This document shows, in pieces, positions 26,396-34,810 of a stretch of 64,000 nucleotides of DNA. The notes under the pieces are model-generated. The model was not told the DNA's origin and did not search any database. It saw only the letters and a list, made by a program, of their open reading frames with translations. Both the position numbers and the translations under genes were made by a program. Positions within the stretch are counted from its first letter, which is position 1. Each line of letters begins with the position of its first letter. The stretch comes from Planctomycetota bacterium (GTDB lineage: Bacteria; Planctomycetota; Phycisphaerae; Phycisphaerales; UBA1924). The stretch spans positions 1-64,000 of the forward strand of contig JACTNA010000030.1 of the NCBI GenBank assembly GCA_014584315.1, given 5' to 3'.

Positions 26396-28540
26396 TCAAT
26401 CTGGGAGGTCTGGCGTGTCCGGCGCGCCGGACGCGGCCGCGAGACCAACACCACCCAAACGCTCCGGCGGTTCGCCCAGGTACAGGAGCGAACGCTCCAG
26501 GACCCGCCGCGCCACCGGACCCGCCACCCACGAGCCGTAATGCTGCCGGTTGCGGATCGTCTCCGGCCCCGGGTCGTCGATCACCACGATGACGACGAGC
26601 CGCGGGCTCTCGAACGGCGCGCCCGCCACGAAACTGGAGTTGTACTGGTTGTCGTAGTACCCGGTCGATCCCGGCGGCCTTCGCTTGCCCTCGGGCGCCT
26701 TGCCCAACGGGATCTCGGCCGTCCCCGACTTGCCCCACATCGGGTAGCGCCACTCGCGCTCCGAGGGGTCCGCCTTCGCCATGTTCTGCTCGACCTTCTC
26801 CGCCATGCGCCGCAGCACGAGCCGCGTGTGCGCCGCCACCTCGGGCGTGAGCACGCGCTGGCGCAGCGCCAACGCCGGATCGCCCGGCTCCGGCGCGGTC
26901 AGCCGAACCTGCGGCAGCGTCGCGGCGAGTTCGCCAGTGCGCGCGAACACGCTGAAGGCGCGCACCATCTGCACCGGCGTCACCGCGACTTCATGCCCGA
27001 ACGCCACCGACGTGTGCGTGTACTTCGTCCACTGCCGCTCGGACGTGATGATCCCCGACGCCTCGCCCGCCAGCCCGATCCCGGTCGGCCTGCCGAACCC
27101 GAACCGCGTCAGGCCGTCACGCAACTGCCGGTGCCCGACCCGCTCCGTCACCTTCACCATGCCGATGTTCGATGAGTTCATCAGCACGTCTTCCCACGTC
27201 ATCGTCGCCCGACGCGTGACATCGGCGATCGCGCGCCCGTATGACGTGCGCCATTGCCCGCCCTCGGTGTCGATCACCTCGTCGTACCGCGCTGCGCCCG
27301 CTTCGGTCGCAACCGCCCACACGAACGCCTTGAACGTCGAACCGGGTTCGTAGATGTCCTCCACGCACCGGTTCCGCCCCAGAGCGGGATGCACGTCGCG
27401 GCCCGGGTCGGCGGAGATCGTCCGGTAGCGCACGCCCGCCGACGGGTCGTACCGCGGGGGCTGGGGCGCGCCCGGCTCCGGCTTCGCGGGCCACCACGGG
27501 AACTCCGCCAGCCCCGGCATGTCCCGGATCACGTCCACCATCGCCAGGATCTCGCCCGTCACCGGATCAGCGAGGACCAGCCTCCCTCCCACGGCGTCCG
27601 CGTCCGACACGCCGCGCTCCAACTCCTCCGTCGCGATCCGCTGCAACTCGACGTCGATCGACAGCCGGCGGTCGCGCCCGTGCTCCGCCGGCGACCACTG
27701 CCCTCGTTCGATCCACAGCGGCCGCCCCCACGCGTCGCGCGCGTACCGCGCCTGCCCGTCGCGCGCCGCCAGGTCCTTCTCCATCGCGAGTTCCGCCCCG
27801 AGCAGCCCCGTGTGCTCGAACCCGACCTTGCCCACGATCGACGCCGCGATCTCGCCGCTCGCGTACTCGCGCACCGGGCGCCGCTCCACGTGAACGCCCG
27901 GCAACCCGAGCCGCCGAACCTCGTCCAACCGCGCGTCGCTCAGGATGCCCCCGATCGGCACGTACCGGATCAACGGCTTCGGTGCCTGCTCCGCCTGTTC
28001 CTTCTCTTCCTCTTGCTCCCGGGGCGGGGCCTTTCCAGGTCCCAACTCCCCCGAACCCCCCCCTGCGCCGAACACCACCGCCAGCGCGTCCTTCACCCCT
28101 CCCCGCTGCCCCTCGTCCTGCCCACGGGCCGTTGCGAGCGCGCCGGCCCGATCCCGATTGATGCCCATCGCCCGCACGATCCGCCGGCCCACCTCCTCCG
28201 CGGGCACGCCGGTCGCCTCCGCCAGCGCGACGATCGCCTCGTCCGGCGGCGACGGGAACCGCGTCGGATCGACGAACGCCCGGTATCCGATTCTCGTCGT
28301 CGAAAGCAGCCGCCCGCGCCGGTCCAGCAACTCGCCGCGATACCCCACCACGGGCCGAGTCGCCACACGCTCCGAGACATACGCCGACAGACTCTCCCCG
28401 GGACGCACCTGCAACTGCGCCACTCTCCCGAGCATCACCGCGAGCGCAAGCACGACGCCGCCGATCACGACCAGCGCGATCCGATCCGCCCTGCCCGAGC
28501 CGGGCCGTTCAAGGCCCGGACGGCCACGCCCGCGCCTCAT
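26396..28540 (-). CDS. ftsI: Penicillin-binding protein, peptidoglycan transpeptidase (FtsI/PBP2 type)
   Basis: The 714-residue product has one N-terminal membrane helix (about residues 20-40), a PBP dimerisation domain and a transpeptidase domain. The active-site motifs are EPGSTFKAF (S-x-x-K, serine at about 400), NSSNIGM (S-x-N) and GKSGTAEI (K-S/T-G). It cross-links peptide stems in the periplasm, probably at division. A charged low-complexity insert (REQEEEKEQAEQAPKP) interrupts the non-catalytic part near residue 210. The ATG at 28540 overlaps the stop of the ftsL-like gene, which supports both the start and the division-cluster assignment. An upstream in-frame extension is rejected. 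Confidence 0.92.
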   Translation of the reverse strand: MRRGRGRPGLERPGSGRADRIALVVIGGVVLALAVMLGRVAQLQVRPGESLSAYVSERVATRPVVGYRGELLDRRGRLLSTTRIGYRAFVDPTRFPSPPDEAIVALAEATGVPAEEVGRRIVRAMGINRDRAGALATARGQDEGQRGGVKDALAVVFGAGGGSGELGPGKAPPREQEEEKEQAEQAPKPLIRYVPIGGILSDARLDEVRRLGLPGVHVERRPVREYASGEIAASIVGKVGFEHTGLLGAELAMEKDLAARDGQARYARDAWGRPLWIERGQWSPAEHGRDRRLSIDVELQRIATEELERGVSDADAVGGRLVLADPVTGEILAMVDVIRDMPGLAEFPWWPAKPEPGAPQPPRYDPSAGVRYRTISADPGRDVHPALGRNRCVEDIYEPGSTFKAFVWAVATEAGAARYDEVIDTEGGQWRTSYGRAIADVTRRATMTWEDVLMNSSNIGMVKVTERVGHRQLRDGLTRFGFGRPTGIGLAGEASGIITSERQWTKYTHTSVAFGHEVAVTPVQMVRAFSVFARTGELAATLPQVRLTAPEPGDPALALRQRVLTPEVAAHTRLVLRRMAEKVEQNMAKADPSEREWRYPMWGKSGTAEIPLGKAPEGKRRPPGSTGYYDNQYNSSFVAGAPFESPRLVVIVVIDDPGPETIRNRQHYGSWVAGPVARRVLERSLLYLGEPPERLGGVGLAAASGAPDTPDLPD

Positions 28541-28845
28541 CGGTCTCCCCCCCCCTGCGCCACGGCGGGAGCATCCAGCCACAACCACGCCGTCTGCTCC
28601 GGCAGGATCGGCTCCAGCCCCCCGAAGTCGGCCCCGAGTTCCTCCGCCATTCGCCGAACGTGATCCGGCGACACCAGCCGCCCGATCTCCGCCCGGCGCA
28701 GGGCCACGCGCTCGTCGATCGCCCGCACGCGCAGCCGGGCTTCGGCCAGGTCGTGCGCCGCCTGGAGCCGCGCCTGCCGCATCGCGAGCAGGGTGCAGGC
28801 GCACACGCCGACAGCCACGATCACCGCCGCCAGTTTCGCGAACAT
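28537..28845 (-). CDS. FtsL-like small bitopic division protein
   Basis: The 102-residue product has one membrane helix (about residues 3-21, FAKLAAVIVAVGVCACTLLA) followed by a heptad-rich coiled coil (about 25-60) and a short acidic end. Size, topology and position between the rsmH and ftsI genes match FtsL, which diverges beyond sequence recognition in most bacteria. It overlaps ftsI by four bases. Assignment is by synteny and topology, not by sequence similarity. Confidence 0.65.
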   Translation of the reverse strand: MFAKLAAVIVAVGVCACTLLAMRQARLQAAHDLAEARLRVRAIDERVALRRAEIGRLVSPDHVRRMAEELGADFGGLEPILPEQTAWLWLDAPAVAQGGGDR

Positions 28846-28867
28846 GCCCGCGCCCCGTTTCGCCCCG

Positions 28868-29746
28868 TCACCTCGCCGGGATCGTCAGCACCATGCCGGC
28901 GCGGATGTCGTCCGGGTCATCGATGCGCCCCTTGTTCGCCGCGAGCAGTTCGCTCATCCGGCGTGACGAGCCGAGCGTCCGTTGCGCGATCTCGCCCAGC
29001 GTGTCGCCTTTGCGCACCGTGTACGTCGTCGGGCCGGGACGCGCCGGCTCCGTCGGGCGCGGCGACGCCTCACGCGGCTGCGGCCGGCTCTCCGGCTGCA
29101 CGCGCGACCGATCGGGCGCGACCGTCCCCGCCACGCCCGGAATCTCCAGCCGAACGCCCTCGCGCACCGTTCCGTCCGCAGAGACCTTCCCGCGGTTGTG
29201 TTCCGCGATCCGTCGCCACTGGTTCCCGTCGCCGTAGTACCGCTTCGCAATCCCGTACAACGACTCACCCTTCGCCACGAAGTGCACCTGCACCGGTGCG
29301 GCCGTCGGCGGCGGTGTCGCGCTCGAGTCCGATTCATGAGACGCATGGTTCACCGCCGGAGGCAGATGAATCACGCCGTTGCGGATCTGCCCGCCGTAGT
29401 CCTTCACGACATCCAGCAGCGACCGCCCTTCATCGCCCGTCGCCGGCCCTTGGGCGAGCGCGGTGCCCAGGCCCGTGCGCCCCGACCCTTGCTCGAACAC
29501 GAACGGCTCGACAGGCGGAGACTCCACCGTCGGCGTCGGATCCGGGGATGGCAGCCGAACCGGCGGCGTCCACCCCGAGTCCGGCAGCGTTGCGCCCGGC
29601 CCCAGCGCGAGCAGCCCCGGATCATCGCCCGCCGGATCGTTCAACTCGAGATGCCGCGCCCGCGAGAGGTGGTCGCTGATCAGCACCCCCACGACCAGCA
29701 CCAGGGCGAACCCGACAATCAGGGCGATCTTGTTTTCTCTGGTCAC
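28868..29746 (-). CDS. Membrane-anchored protein with two LysM domains
   Basis: The 292-residue product starts most probably at GTG 29746 (AAGGA seven bases upstream; an ATG nine codons earlier lacks a site). After TRENKIALIVGFALVLVVG there is one membrane helix, a Pro-rich linker, a LysM at about residues 155-205 (VAKGESLYGIAKRYYGD) and a second at the end (VRKGDTLGEIAQRTLGS). LysM modules bind N-acetylglucosamine in peptidoglycan. Its place between rsmH and the ftsL-like gene suggests a wall-tethered division or elongation factor. Confidence 0.8.
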   Translation of the reverse strand: MTRENKIALIVGFALVLVVGVLISDHLSRARHLELNDPAGDDPGLLALGPGATLPDSGWTPPVRLPSPDPTPTVESPPVEPFVFEQGSGRTGLGTALAQGPATGDEGRSLLDVVKDYGGQIRNGVIHLPPAVNHASHESDSSATPPPTAAPVQVHFVAKGESLYGIAKRYYGDGNQWRRIAEHNRGKVSADGTVREGVRLEIPGVAGTVAPDRSRVQPESRPQPREASPRPTEPARPGPTTYTVRKGDTLGEIAQRTLGSSRRMSELLAANKGRIDDPDDIRAGMVLTIPAR

Positions 29747-29821
29747 GTGCGCGTCCTTGCCTTCGCGTTCCATCCCGTCATCGCCGGCCGCCGATCCGTG
29801 GCGCCCGACGCGGCCGACAGT

Positions 29822-30775
29822 CTACCGGCTCTCATCCCCGCCCGCTGCGCCGCCGAGCGCGATCGCGCGAACCTTCGCCGACCGTGCCCGCGGGTTCGCC
29901 TCGATCTCCTCGTCCCCCGGCCCGACGTGCCCGCGCGCCAACGCCCGGGCCAGGCCGCGCTCGACCAGGCTCGCGAACGCGCGCTTCACCGGCCGGTCCT
30001 CGAGCGAGTGGAACGAGATCACCGCCACACGACCTCCCGGCGCGAGCCACGACGCCGACCCCGCCGCGACCGACTGCGCCGCACGCTCGACCGCGCGCAG
30101 CAACCCATGGAGCGAACCCAACTCGTCGTTCACCGCGATCCGCAACGCCTGGAACGTCCGGGTCGCGGGGTCGATCCCGCCCGGGCCGCGTGCCCGACCG
30201 CACACCGACCGCACGATCCCGGCCAGACGCTGCGTCGTGGTGATCGGCTCGACCGCGCGCTCCGCGACAAGTTTTCGGGCGATGCGCCCCGCCTCCCGCT
30301 CCTCGCCGTATTCCCGCAGAATCGACGCCAGTTCCGCCTCAGGCAGCCCGTTCACCAACTCCGCCGCCGTCCCGCCCACCGACTCGTCGTACCGCATGTC
30401 CAAAGGCCCCTCGCGCATGAACGAGAAGCCCCTCGCGGCGTCCTCGACCTGCACCGACGCGAATCCGAGGTCCGCCAGCACCCCGTCCGCCGACAGACCC
30501 TCCGCCTCCATCCGACGCGGCAACTCCGCAAAGTTCCCCTGGAACCGCACGAGCCTCGGAACCTCCCTCCCGCACGCCTCCCGCACGGCCGCGGCCGCCC
30601 GCTCAAGGTTCCCAGCGTCGAGGTCGTTGAGCACCACCGTCCCCCTCGACCCGACCCGCCGCGCCGCCTCGACCGCGTGCCCCCCCAGGCCCGCCGTGCA
30701 GTCCGCGTACATCTCCCCAGGCCGCAGCCCGAGCAGGCCCATCACCTCCCCGACCATGACCGGCACGTGCCCCAT
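29822..30775 (-). CDS. rsmH: 16S rRNA (cytosine-1402-N4)-methyltransferase
   Basis: The 317-residue SAM-dependent methyltransferase modifies the ribosomal P site. It opens with MGHVPVMVGEVMGLLGLRPG and the SAM motif DCTAGLGGHA at about residues 25-34, and contains LADLGFASVQVEDAARGFSF and SFHSLEDRPVKRAF, all signatures of MraW/RsmH. As in many bacteria it heads the division and wall cluster, but mraZ is not upstream; the divergent neighbour is sppA. The start is fixed by TAGGCT six bases upstream and by conserved N-terminal residues. Confidence 0.95.
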   Translation of the reverse strand: MGHVPVMVGEVMGLLGLRPGEMYADCTAGLGGHAVEAARRVGSRGTVVLNDLDAGNLERAAAAVREACGREVPRLVRFQGNFAELPRRMEAEGLSADGVLADLGFASVQVEDAARGFSFMREGPLDMRYDESVGGTAAELVNGLPEAELASILREYGEEREAGRIARKLVAERAVEPITTTQRLAGIVRSVCGRARGPGGIDPATRTFQALRIAVNDELGSLHGLLRAVERAAQSVAAGSASWLAPGGRVAVISFHSLEDRPVKRAFASLVERGLARALARGHVGPGDEEIEANPRARSAKVRAIALGGAAGGDESR

Positions 30776-30781
30776 AGCCGG

Positions 30782-30787
30782 AGCCTA
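30782..30787 (-). promoter_or_regulatory. Leaderless-type -10 box (TAGGCT) for the rsmH cluster
   Basis: Minus strand TAGGCT-CCGGCT-ATG, exactly six bases from the start at 30775. A CATATA just upstream offers an alternative hexamer. Confidence 0.45.
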
Positions 30788-30872
30788 TATGCCACTCGAC
30801 GCCACGACGCCGCCCGGCCCAGACGCACCTCTTCCGATCGATCAAGATCCCAAGAGCGTCGCTCCTGTGCTC

Positions 30873-30878
30873 TACACT
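30873..30878 (+). promoter_or_regulatory. Leaderless-type -10 box (TACACT) for sppA
   Basis: TACACT-CCCCGG-ATG, exactly six bases before the start at 30885. Confidence 0.5.
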
Positions 30879-30884
30879 CCCCGG

Positions 30885-31901
30885 ATGCTCCGCCTCCTCG
30901 TCACCCTCATTGGCCTTTTCGCCCTCGTCGGGTGCGCCCCGCTTTCCTTCACGGTCTCCCTCGACGGCTCCGGCGGGCGGCTCAACGAGCACACAGCCCT
31001 AGCCGACCCCGGCAGCCCCGCGGCCAAGGTCGCTCTCATCGACCTCACCGGCGTCATCGCCGACCGCCCCCGCTTCTCCCTCCTCGGCCGCGGCGAGAAT
31101 CCCGTCGACGAGTTTCTCCTCCGCCTCGACCGGGCCGCCGCCGACGCCGCCGTCCGCGCCGTCGTCGTCCGCATCAACTCCCCCGGCGGCTCGGTCACGG
31201 CCAGCGACATCCTTCACGATGAACTGCGTCGCTTCGCCGACGAGACCGGCAAGCCCGTCGTCGCCTCCCTCGGCGAGGTCGCAGCCAGCGGCGGCTACTA
31301 CGTCGCACTCGCCGCAGACGAGATCGTCGCCCACCCCACCGCCATCACCGGCTCCATCGGCGTCATCATCCCCACCGTGAACGTCAGCCAGGGGCTTGCG
31401 AAGATCGGCATCCACTCGCGCTCCGTCACCAGCGGCCCCAACAAGGACCTCGCCAACCCCCTCGAACCGCCCCGCGAGCCGCACTACGCCATCCTCCAGG
31501 GCATGGTGGACGAGTTCTACGGCCGCTTCCGCTCGCTCGTCGTCGAGCGCCGGACCGGCCTCGACGCCTCGCGCCTCGACGCCATGACCGACGGCCGCAT
31601 CTTCAGCGGCACGGACGCCGTCGCCGCGGGCCTCGCCGACAGCGAGGGCGGGGTCCGCGACGCCTTCGATGCCGCCAAGCGACTCGCCGGCATCGACCGC
31701 GCCCGCCTCGTGAAATACGGCTACGCCCGCAAGGGCACGCCCGCCACCGCCTACTCGCTCGTCGACGCCCCCCCCTCGTCTCCCGCCCGGCCCGACGACG
31801 GCCCCGGCGTCTCGCTCGTCCAACTCAACCTCGGCGCCGGCCTCGCCGCCGAGGTCGAACCGGGCCGGCCGTACTACCTCTGGCTCCCCGAGTACCCCTG
31901 A
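30885..31901 (+). CDS. sppA: Signal peptide peptidase SppA, lipoprotein form (peptidase S49)
   Basis: The 338-residue product has a lipoprotein signal peptide (LLVTLIGLFALVGC, lipobox LVGC at about residue 17), so it is membrane-anchored by lipid rather than by a transmembrane helix. The S49 core contains VRINSPGGSVTASD (oxyanion region), GEVAASGGYYVALAAD (nucleophile serine) and SVTSGPNKDLANP (general-base lysine), the Ser-Lys pair of the short SppA class. It degrades cleaved signal peptides in other bacteria. Start and promoter are set by the TACACT box. The small zinc-ribbon gene follows eight bases after the stop. Confidence 0.9.
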   Translation: MLRLLVTLIGLFALVGCAPLSFTVSLDGSGGRLNEHTALADPGSPAAKVALIDLTGVIADRPRFSLLGRGENPVDEFLLRLDRAAADAAVRAVVVRINSPGGSVTASDILHDELRRFADETGKPVVASLGEVAASGGYYVALAADEIVAHPTAITGSIGVIIPTVNVSQGLAKIGIHSRSVTSGPNKDLANPLEPPREPHYAILQGMVDEFYGRFRSLVVERRTGLDASRLDAMTDGRIFSGTDAVAAGLADSEGGVRDAFDAAKRLAGIDRARLVKYGYARKGTPATAYSLVDAPPSSPARPDDGPGVSLVQLNLGAGLAAEVEPGRPYYLWLPEYP

Positions 31902-31908
31902 GCACGGC

Positions 31909-32430
31909 ATGCCAAAGCGACCGCCCGACCCCGACCGCATGGTGCCCGTCGCGCACACGCCCGTCGAGTTCGAGGCCGAACTGCTCGTCCATTCGCTCCG
32001 CGCGATGGGCGTGCCGGCCGCGGTCACCGGGGGCTTCGGCCAAGTCATCCCCATTGCGGGCATCTCCTCGCCGCTCTCCGTCATGGTCCGCTACGCCGAC
32101 CACGCCCGCGCCCGCGCCATGCTCGCCGAGATCGCCTCGCAGGCCGCCCGCCGCCGCAGCGAGCAGGGCCTGCCCCCCGTCTGCCCCGTCTGCGCCTACG
32201 ACCTCTCCGGCCTGCCCGACGCCACGCCCTGCCCCGAGTGCGGCGCGGACGCCGACGCCCTCATCTCCGGCGCGATGGGCGCGGTCCAGTGGACCCTCGC
32301 CCCCCCCCTCGAACGCCTCGAAGGGACGGCCGCGGGCCGCGTCATTGCCTGGACCGTCATCGGCATCACGGTCATCGTGCTGGTCGTCGGCATCGGCGCG
32401 GCGATCCTCGACGCCTTCGGCCTGATCTGA
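31909..32430 (+). CDS. DUF2007-like membrane protein with a zinc ribbon
   Basis: The 173-residue product begins with a DUF2007-type domain (VPVAHTPVEFEAELLVHSLR, then AVTGG), a small ferredoxin-like fold proposed as a signal-transducing or binding module. A CPVC...CPEC zinc ribbon follows at about residues 93-115, and one membrane helix near the C-terminus (AWTVIGITVIVLVVGIGAAI). It sits just after sppA and is probably co-transcribed. Function unknown. Confidence 0.75.
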   Translation: MPKRPPDPDRMVPVAHTPVEFEAELLVHSLRAMGVPAAVTGGFGQVIPIAGISSPLSVMVRYADHARARAMLAEIASQAARRRSEQGLPPVCPVCAYDLSGLPDATPCPECGADADALISGAMGAVQWTLAPPLERLEGTAAGRVIAWTVIGITVIVLVVGIGAAILDAFGLI

Positions 32431-32431
32431 A

Positions 32432-33574
32432 TCACGCCGGCGCTGGGAAGCCGTCGCGCGTGAACCGTCCGTCCCTGTGGAACACCTCCCCGTCCGCCTC
32501 GATCGTCCCGCCCGGGCGCAGGTCGCAGACCATGTCCCAGTGCAGCGCGGACTTGTTGTCGCTCCCGCTCTCCGGGTAGCCCGCCCCCACCGCCGCGTGG
32601 AACGTCCCGCCGATCTTCTCGTCGAAGAGCGTGTTGCGCGAGAACTCCCTGATGGCGTAGTTCGTCCCGATGGCGATCTCGCCCAGCGTGCGCGCCCCCT
32701 CGTCCTGGTCCAGCATCGCGATCAGGTACGCCTCGTTCTTCTTCGCCGAGGCCTCCACCACGCGCCCGCCCTTGAACGCCAGCCGCACACCCTCGACCTC
32801 GCGCCCGTGATAAACCGCCGGGAAGGTGTAGTTCACGTGCCCGTCCACGCCCTGCGGCCCGGTGAAGACCTCGCCGTCCGGGAAGTTCTCGTGCCCGGCG
32901 CAGTTGATCCACTTCGACCGTGACGGGTCCACGTTCACGCGCAGGTCCGTGCCGTCGTGCCCATCTCCCGGCGGCACGCGGAACCGCAGTTCCCGCTTCG
33001 CCCCGAGGTACTCGCACACCCGCTGCTGGCGCTCGTGGATCGCCGTCCACGCCGCCACCGGGTCCGGCAGGTGCAGCAGCCCGGCCTCGAAGACGAACCG
33101 CTCGTACTGCGGCAGGCTCATCTCCGCGTCCTGCGCGCTCGCGAGCGTCGGGAACTGCGTCCCCACCCACCGCAGTTTCCCCTCCGCGAACCGCGTCAGG
33201 AACCGGTCCATGTACGCCCGGCGCGACTGCTGCCGCTTCGCCAACCGAGCCGCCTCGAACCGGCTCATCGACCGCGTGTTCACGTCCGCCCACAGCCCGA
33301 TGTGCACGTCCATCGTCTCCACGCGGTGCGCGTCGAACGGCGAGACCCACGCCAGTTGCTCGTCGCTCGCGTGCTCCATCAGCGCAACGTCCAGCGCATC
33401 GCTTCGCGCCGCCCACACCGGGTGCCCGCCCGCCTTCAGCACGGCCTCGAACACCGCCTCCACCAGCGGCAGCGCGGCCGGCTCGGAGTTCACGCTCACC
33501 ACGTCGCCGCGCTTCACCCGCGTCGAGTACCGCACGAGCACGTCCGCCATCCGATCCAGCCTCTGGTCACGCAT
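32432..33574 (-). CDS. Aminopeptidase, M29 (thermophilic metalloprotease) family
   Basis: The 380-residue cytosolic enzyme removes N-terminal residues from peptides using two metal ions. Typical M29 residues are present in order: FPDGEVFTGP (Glu ligand), GTFHAAVGAGYPES (His and Tyr) and ALHWDMVCDLR (His and Asp). The ATG at 33574 is preferred over one 19 codons upstream because GGAGG stands ten bases before it and the upstream extension would run into the repeat-rich spacer. It converges on the zinc-ribbon gene with one base between stops. Confidence 0.88.
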   Translation of the reverse strand: MRDQRLDRMADVLVRYSTRVKRGDVVSVNSEPAALPLVEAVFEAVLKAGGHPVWAARSDALDVALMEHASDEQLAWVSPFDAHRVETMDVHIGLWADVNTRSMSRFEAARLAKRQQSRRAYMDRFLTRFAEGKLRWVGTQFPTLASAQDAEMSLPQYERFVFEAGLLHLPDPVAAWTAIHERQQRVCEYLGAKRELRFRVPPGDGHDGTDLRVNVDPSRSKWINCAGHENFPDGEVFTGPQGVDGHVNYTFPAVYHGREVEGVRLAFKGGRVVEASAKKNEAYLIAMLDQDEGARTLGEIAIGTNYAIREFSRNTLFDEKIGGTFHAAVGAGYPESGSDNKSALHWDMVCDLRPGGTIEADGEVFHRDGRFTRDGFPAPA

Positions 33575-33616
33575 GGGCGCCTCCGGGGGCGAGTGTAGGG
33601 CAAGCGAGAAAGCGCA

Positions 33617-33791
33617 AGTGGCAAATAGCAAATGGGCAAATAGCAGATGAGAGATTGAGACGTGGGGTCAAGGACAGACGCTGTGCGGCGCAGGCGAGGG
33701 GATGCCGGGCCTAAACGCTCGTAGGGCTCAATCGGGCCTCTTGGATTTGCCATCTGCCCATTTGCCATTTGCCATTTGCCATTTGCTATCC
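33617..33791. repeat. Inverted arrays of a heptamer repeat (ATTTGCC/GGCAAAT)
   Basis: Left arm 33617-33650 carries GGCAAATAGCAAATGGGCAA-type units; right arm 33746-33791 carries four to six units of ATTTGCC in opposite orientation. About 95 bases of unrelated sequence lie between. Both arms could pair in RNA or cruciform DNA. Nothing codes for protein here. Confidence 0.7.
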
Positions 33792-33820
33792 GCCCTTTCC
33801 CCCCTCTCCCCTCCGCCTCC

Positions 33821-33826
33821 TACACT
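33821..33826 (+). promoter_or_regulatory. Candidate -10 box (TACACT) for the OmpH-like gene
   Basis: TACACT lies 27 bases before the ATG at 33854, directly after the heptamer repeats; CCGGAGCC supplies a weak ribosome-binding site. Confidence 0.35.
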
Positions 33827-33853
33827 CCCCCCACCTCTAACCCCGGAGCCACC

Positions 33854-34528
33854 ATGTCCACCATCACGCGTTCCCTGACCGGCGGCGCGATCGTCGCGGC
33901 CGCGATCCTCGCCGTCGGCCTCCGACCCGCCACGGGCACCCTCTCCCCCGCCCCCACGAGCCCCGCCGAGGTCCGCATCGCCACCGTGGACACCCTCAGC
34001 CTCCTCGAGCGACTCATGGAGACCGAGGCCTACCGCCTCGAACGAGAGCAGCACACCGCCTCGTGGAACGAACAACTCAAGGCCATGAGCGACAACATCC
34101 AGGCCCTCGAAGCCCGGCTCATCGCCATGACCGCGCAGGACCCCGCCGCCCAGGAGGTCTACGGCCAGTACCAGTCGCAGCAGCAGGCCATCCAGGAACT
34201 CCAGCAGCGGGCTTTCGCCGACGTGGACGAGTTCAGCGCCCGCCAACTCGCCGACGGCTACCGCAAACTCCACGAGGCCTGCAACCGCGTCGCCGCCGAA
34301 CGCGGCTACACGCACGTCGTCAGCACGCGCCTGGCCACGGACGATCTGCGCGAGGTCGGCACGAACGTCCTGCTCCAGGAGGTCATGATCCGCCCGCTCA
34401 TCCGCGCCCCCGAGGGCGACGATCTCACCGACGCGATCGCCGAAGCCCTCCAACTGCCCGAAGTCCTGCCCGAGCCGTCCGGCCCGGAACCTGAGGATGC
34501 CCCGGCAGAGACAGACGAGGGACGCTGA
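33854..34528 (+). CDS. OmpH/Skp-like periplasmic chaperone
   Basis: The 224-residue product has a signal peptide (SLTGGAIVAAAILAVGL), then RIATVDTLSLLERLMET, the beta-strand start of the OmpH/Skp fold, followed by about 100 residues of coiled coil rich in Glu and Gln (YQSQQQAIQELQQRAF) and a short terminal beta/alpha part. The last 40 residues are acidic and Pro-rich. Skp trimers hold outer-membrane proteins during transport. The assignment rests on fold pattern; sequence identity to Skp is low in this phylum. The ATG at 33854 is chosen by the signal peptide. Confidence 0.75.
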   Translation: MSTITRSLTGGAIVAAAILAVGLRPATGTLSPAPTSPAEVRIATVDTLSLLERLMETEAYRLEREQHTASWNEQLKAMSDNIQALEARLIAMTAQDPAAQEVYGQYQSQQQAIQELQQRAFADVDEFSARQLADGYRKLHEACNRVAAERGYTHVVSTRLATDDLREVGTNVLLQEVMIRPLIRAPEGDDLTDAIAEALQLPEVLPEPSGPEPEDAPAETDEGR

Positions 34529-34589
34529 GACGGTCGGCCGGTCCCCGCGGCGAGAGCAGGACACTTCGTGTGTTTCCACGATCCTGAAC

Positions 34590-34676
34590 GGGGCCTGAAG
34601 GCCCCGGCTCTGAGTCCGACGCCATTCCGAGCCACGGGTCAGAGCCGCGGGTCAGAGCCGCGGGCTTCAGCCCGCG
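34590..34676. repeat. Cluster of REP-like palindromes
   Basis: GGGGCCT-GA-AGGCCCC (34590-34605) and CGCGGGCT-TC-AGCCCGCG (34659-34676) are perfect seven- and eight-pair stems with two-base loops. Between them GGGTCAGAGCCGC occurs twice in tandem. Such elements recur between planctomycete genes. No coding sense. Confidence 0.6.
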
Positions 34677-34729
34677 CGCACGTGCATCCCCAGTGCCCTC
34701 GCCCCGCAGGGCCGGGGAGCGGCAAAAAG

Positions 34730-34757
34730 AACGCCCGGGCCTTTCGGCCCGGGCGTT
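34730..34757. terminator. Bidirectional Rho-independent terminator
   Basis: AACGCCCGGGCC-TTTC-GGCCCGGGCGTT forms a perfect 12-pair stem. Leftward the stem is followed by CTTTTTGCC. Rightward it is followed by GGGTGC without a T-run. It separates the convergent OmpH-like and dockerin-tailed genes. Confidence 0.8.
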
Positions 34758-34810
34758 GGGTGCTACCTAGGGGTCAGGAACGAACGAGGTAGCGTTGCCT
34801 TGCCGTCAGA

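Noticed and set aside
26396-28540. KSG instead of KTG in the PBP as a sign of inactivation
   Set aside because: K-S-G occurs in functional transpeptidases and the other active-site motifs are intact.
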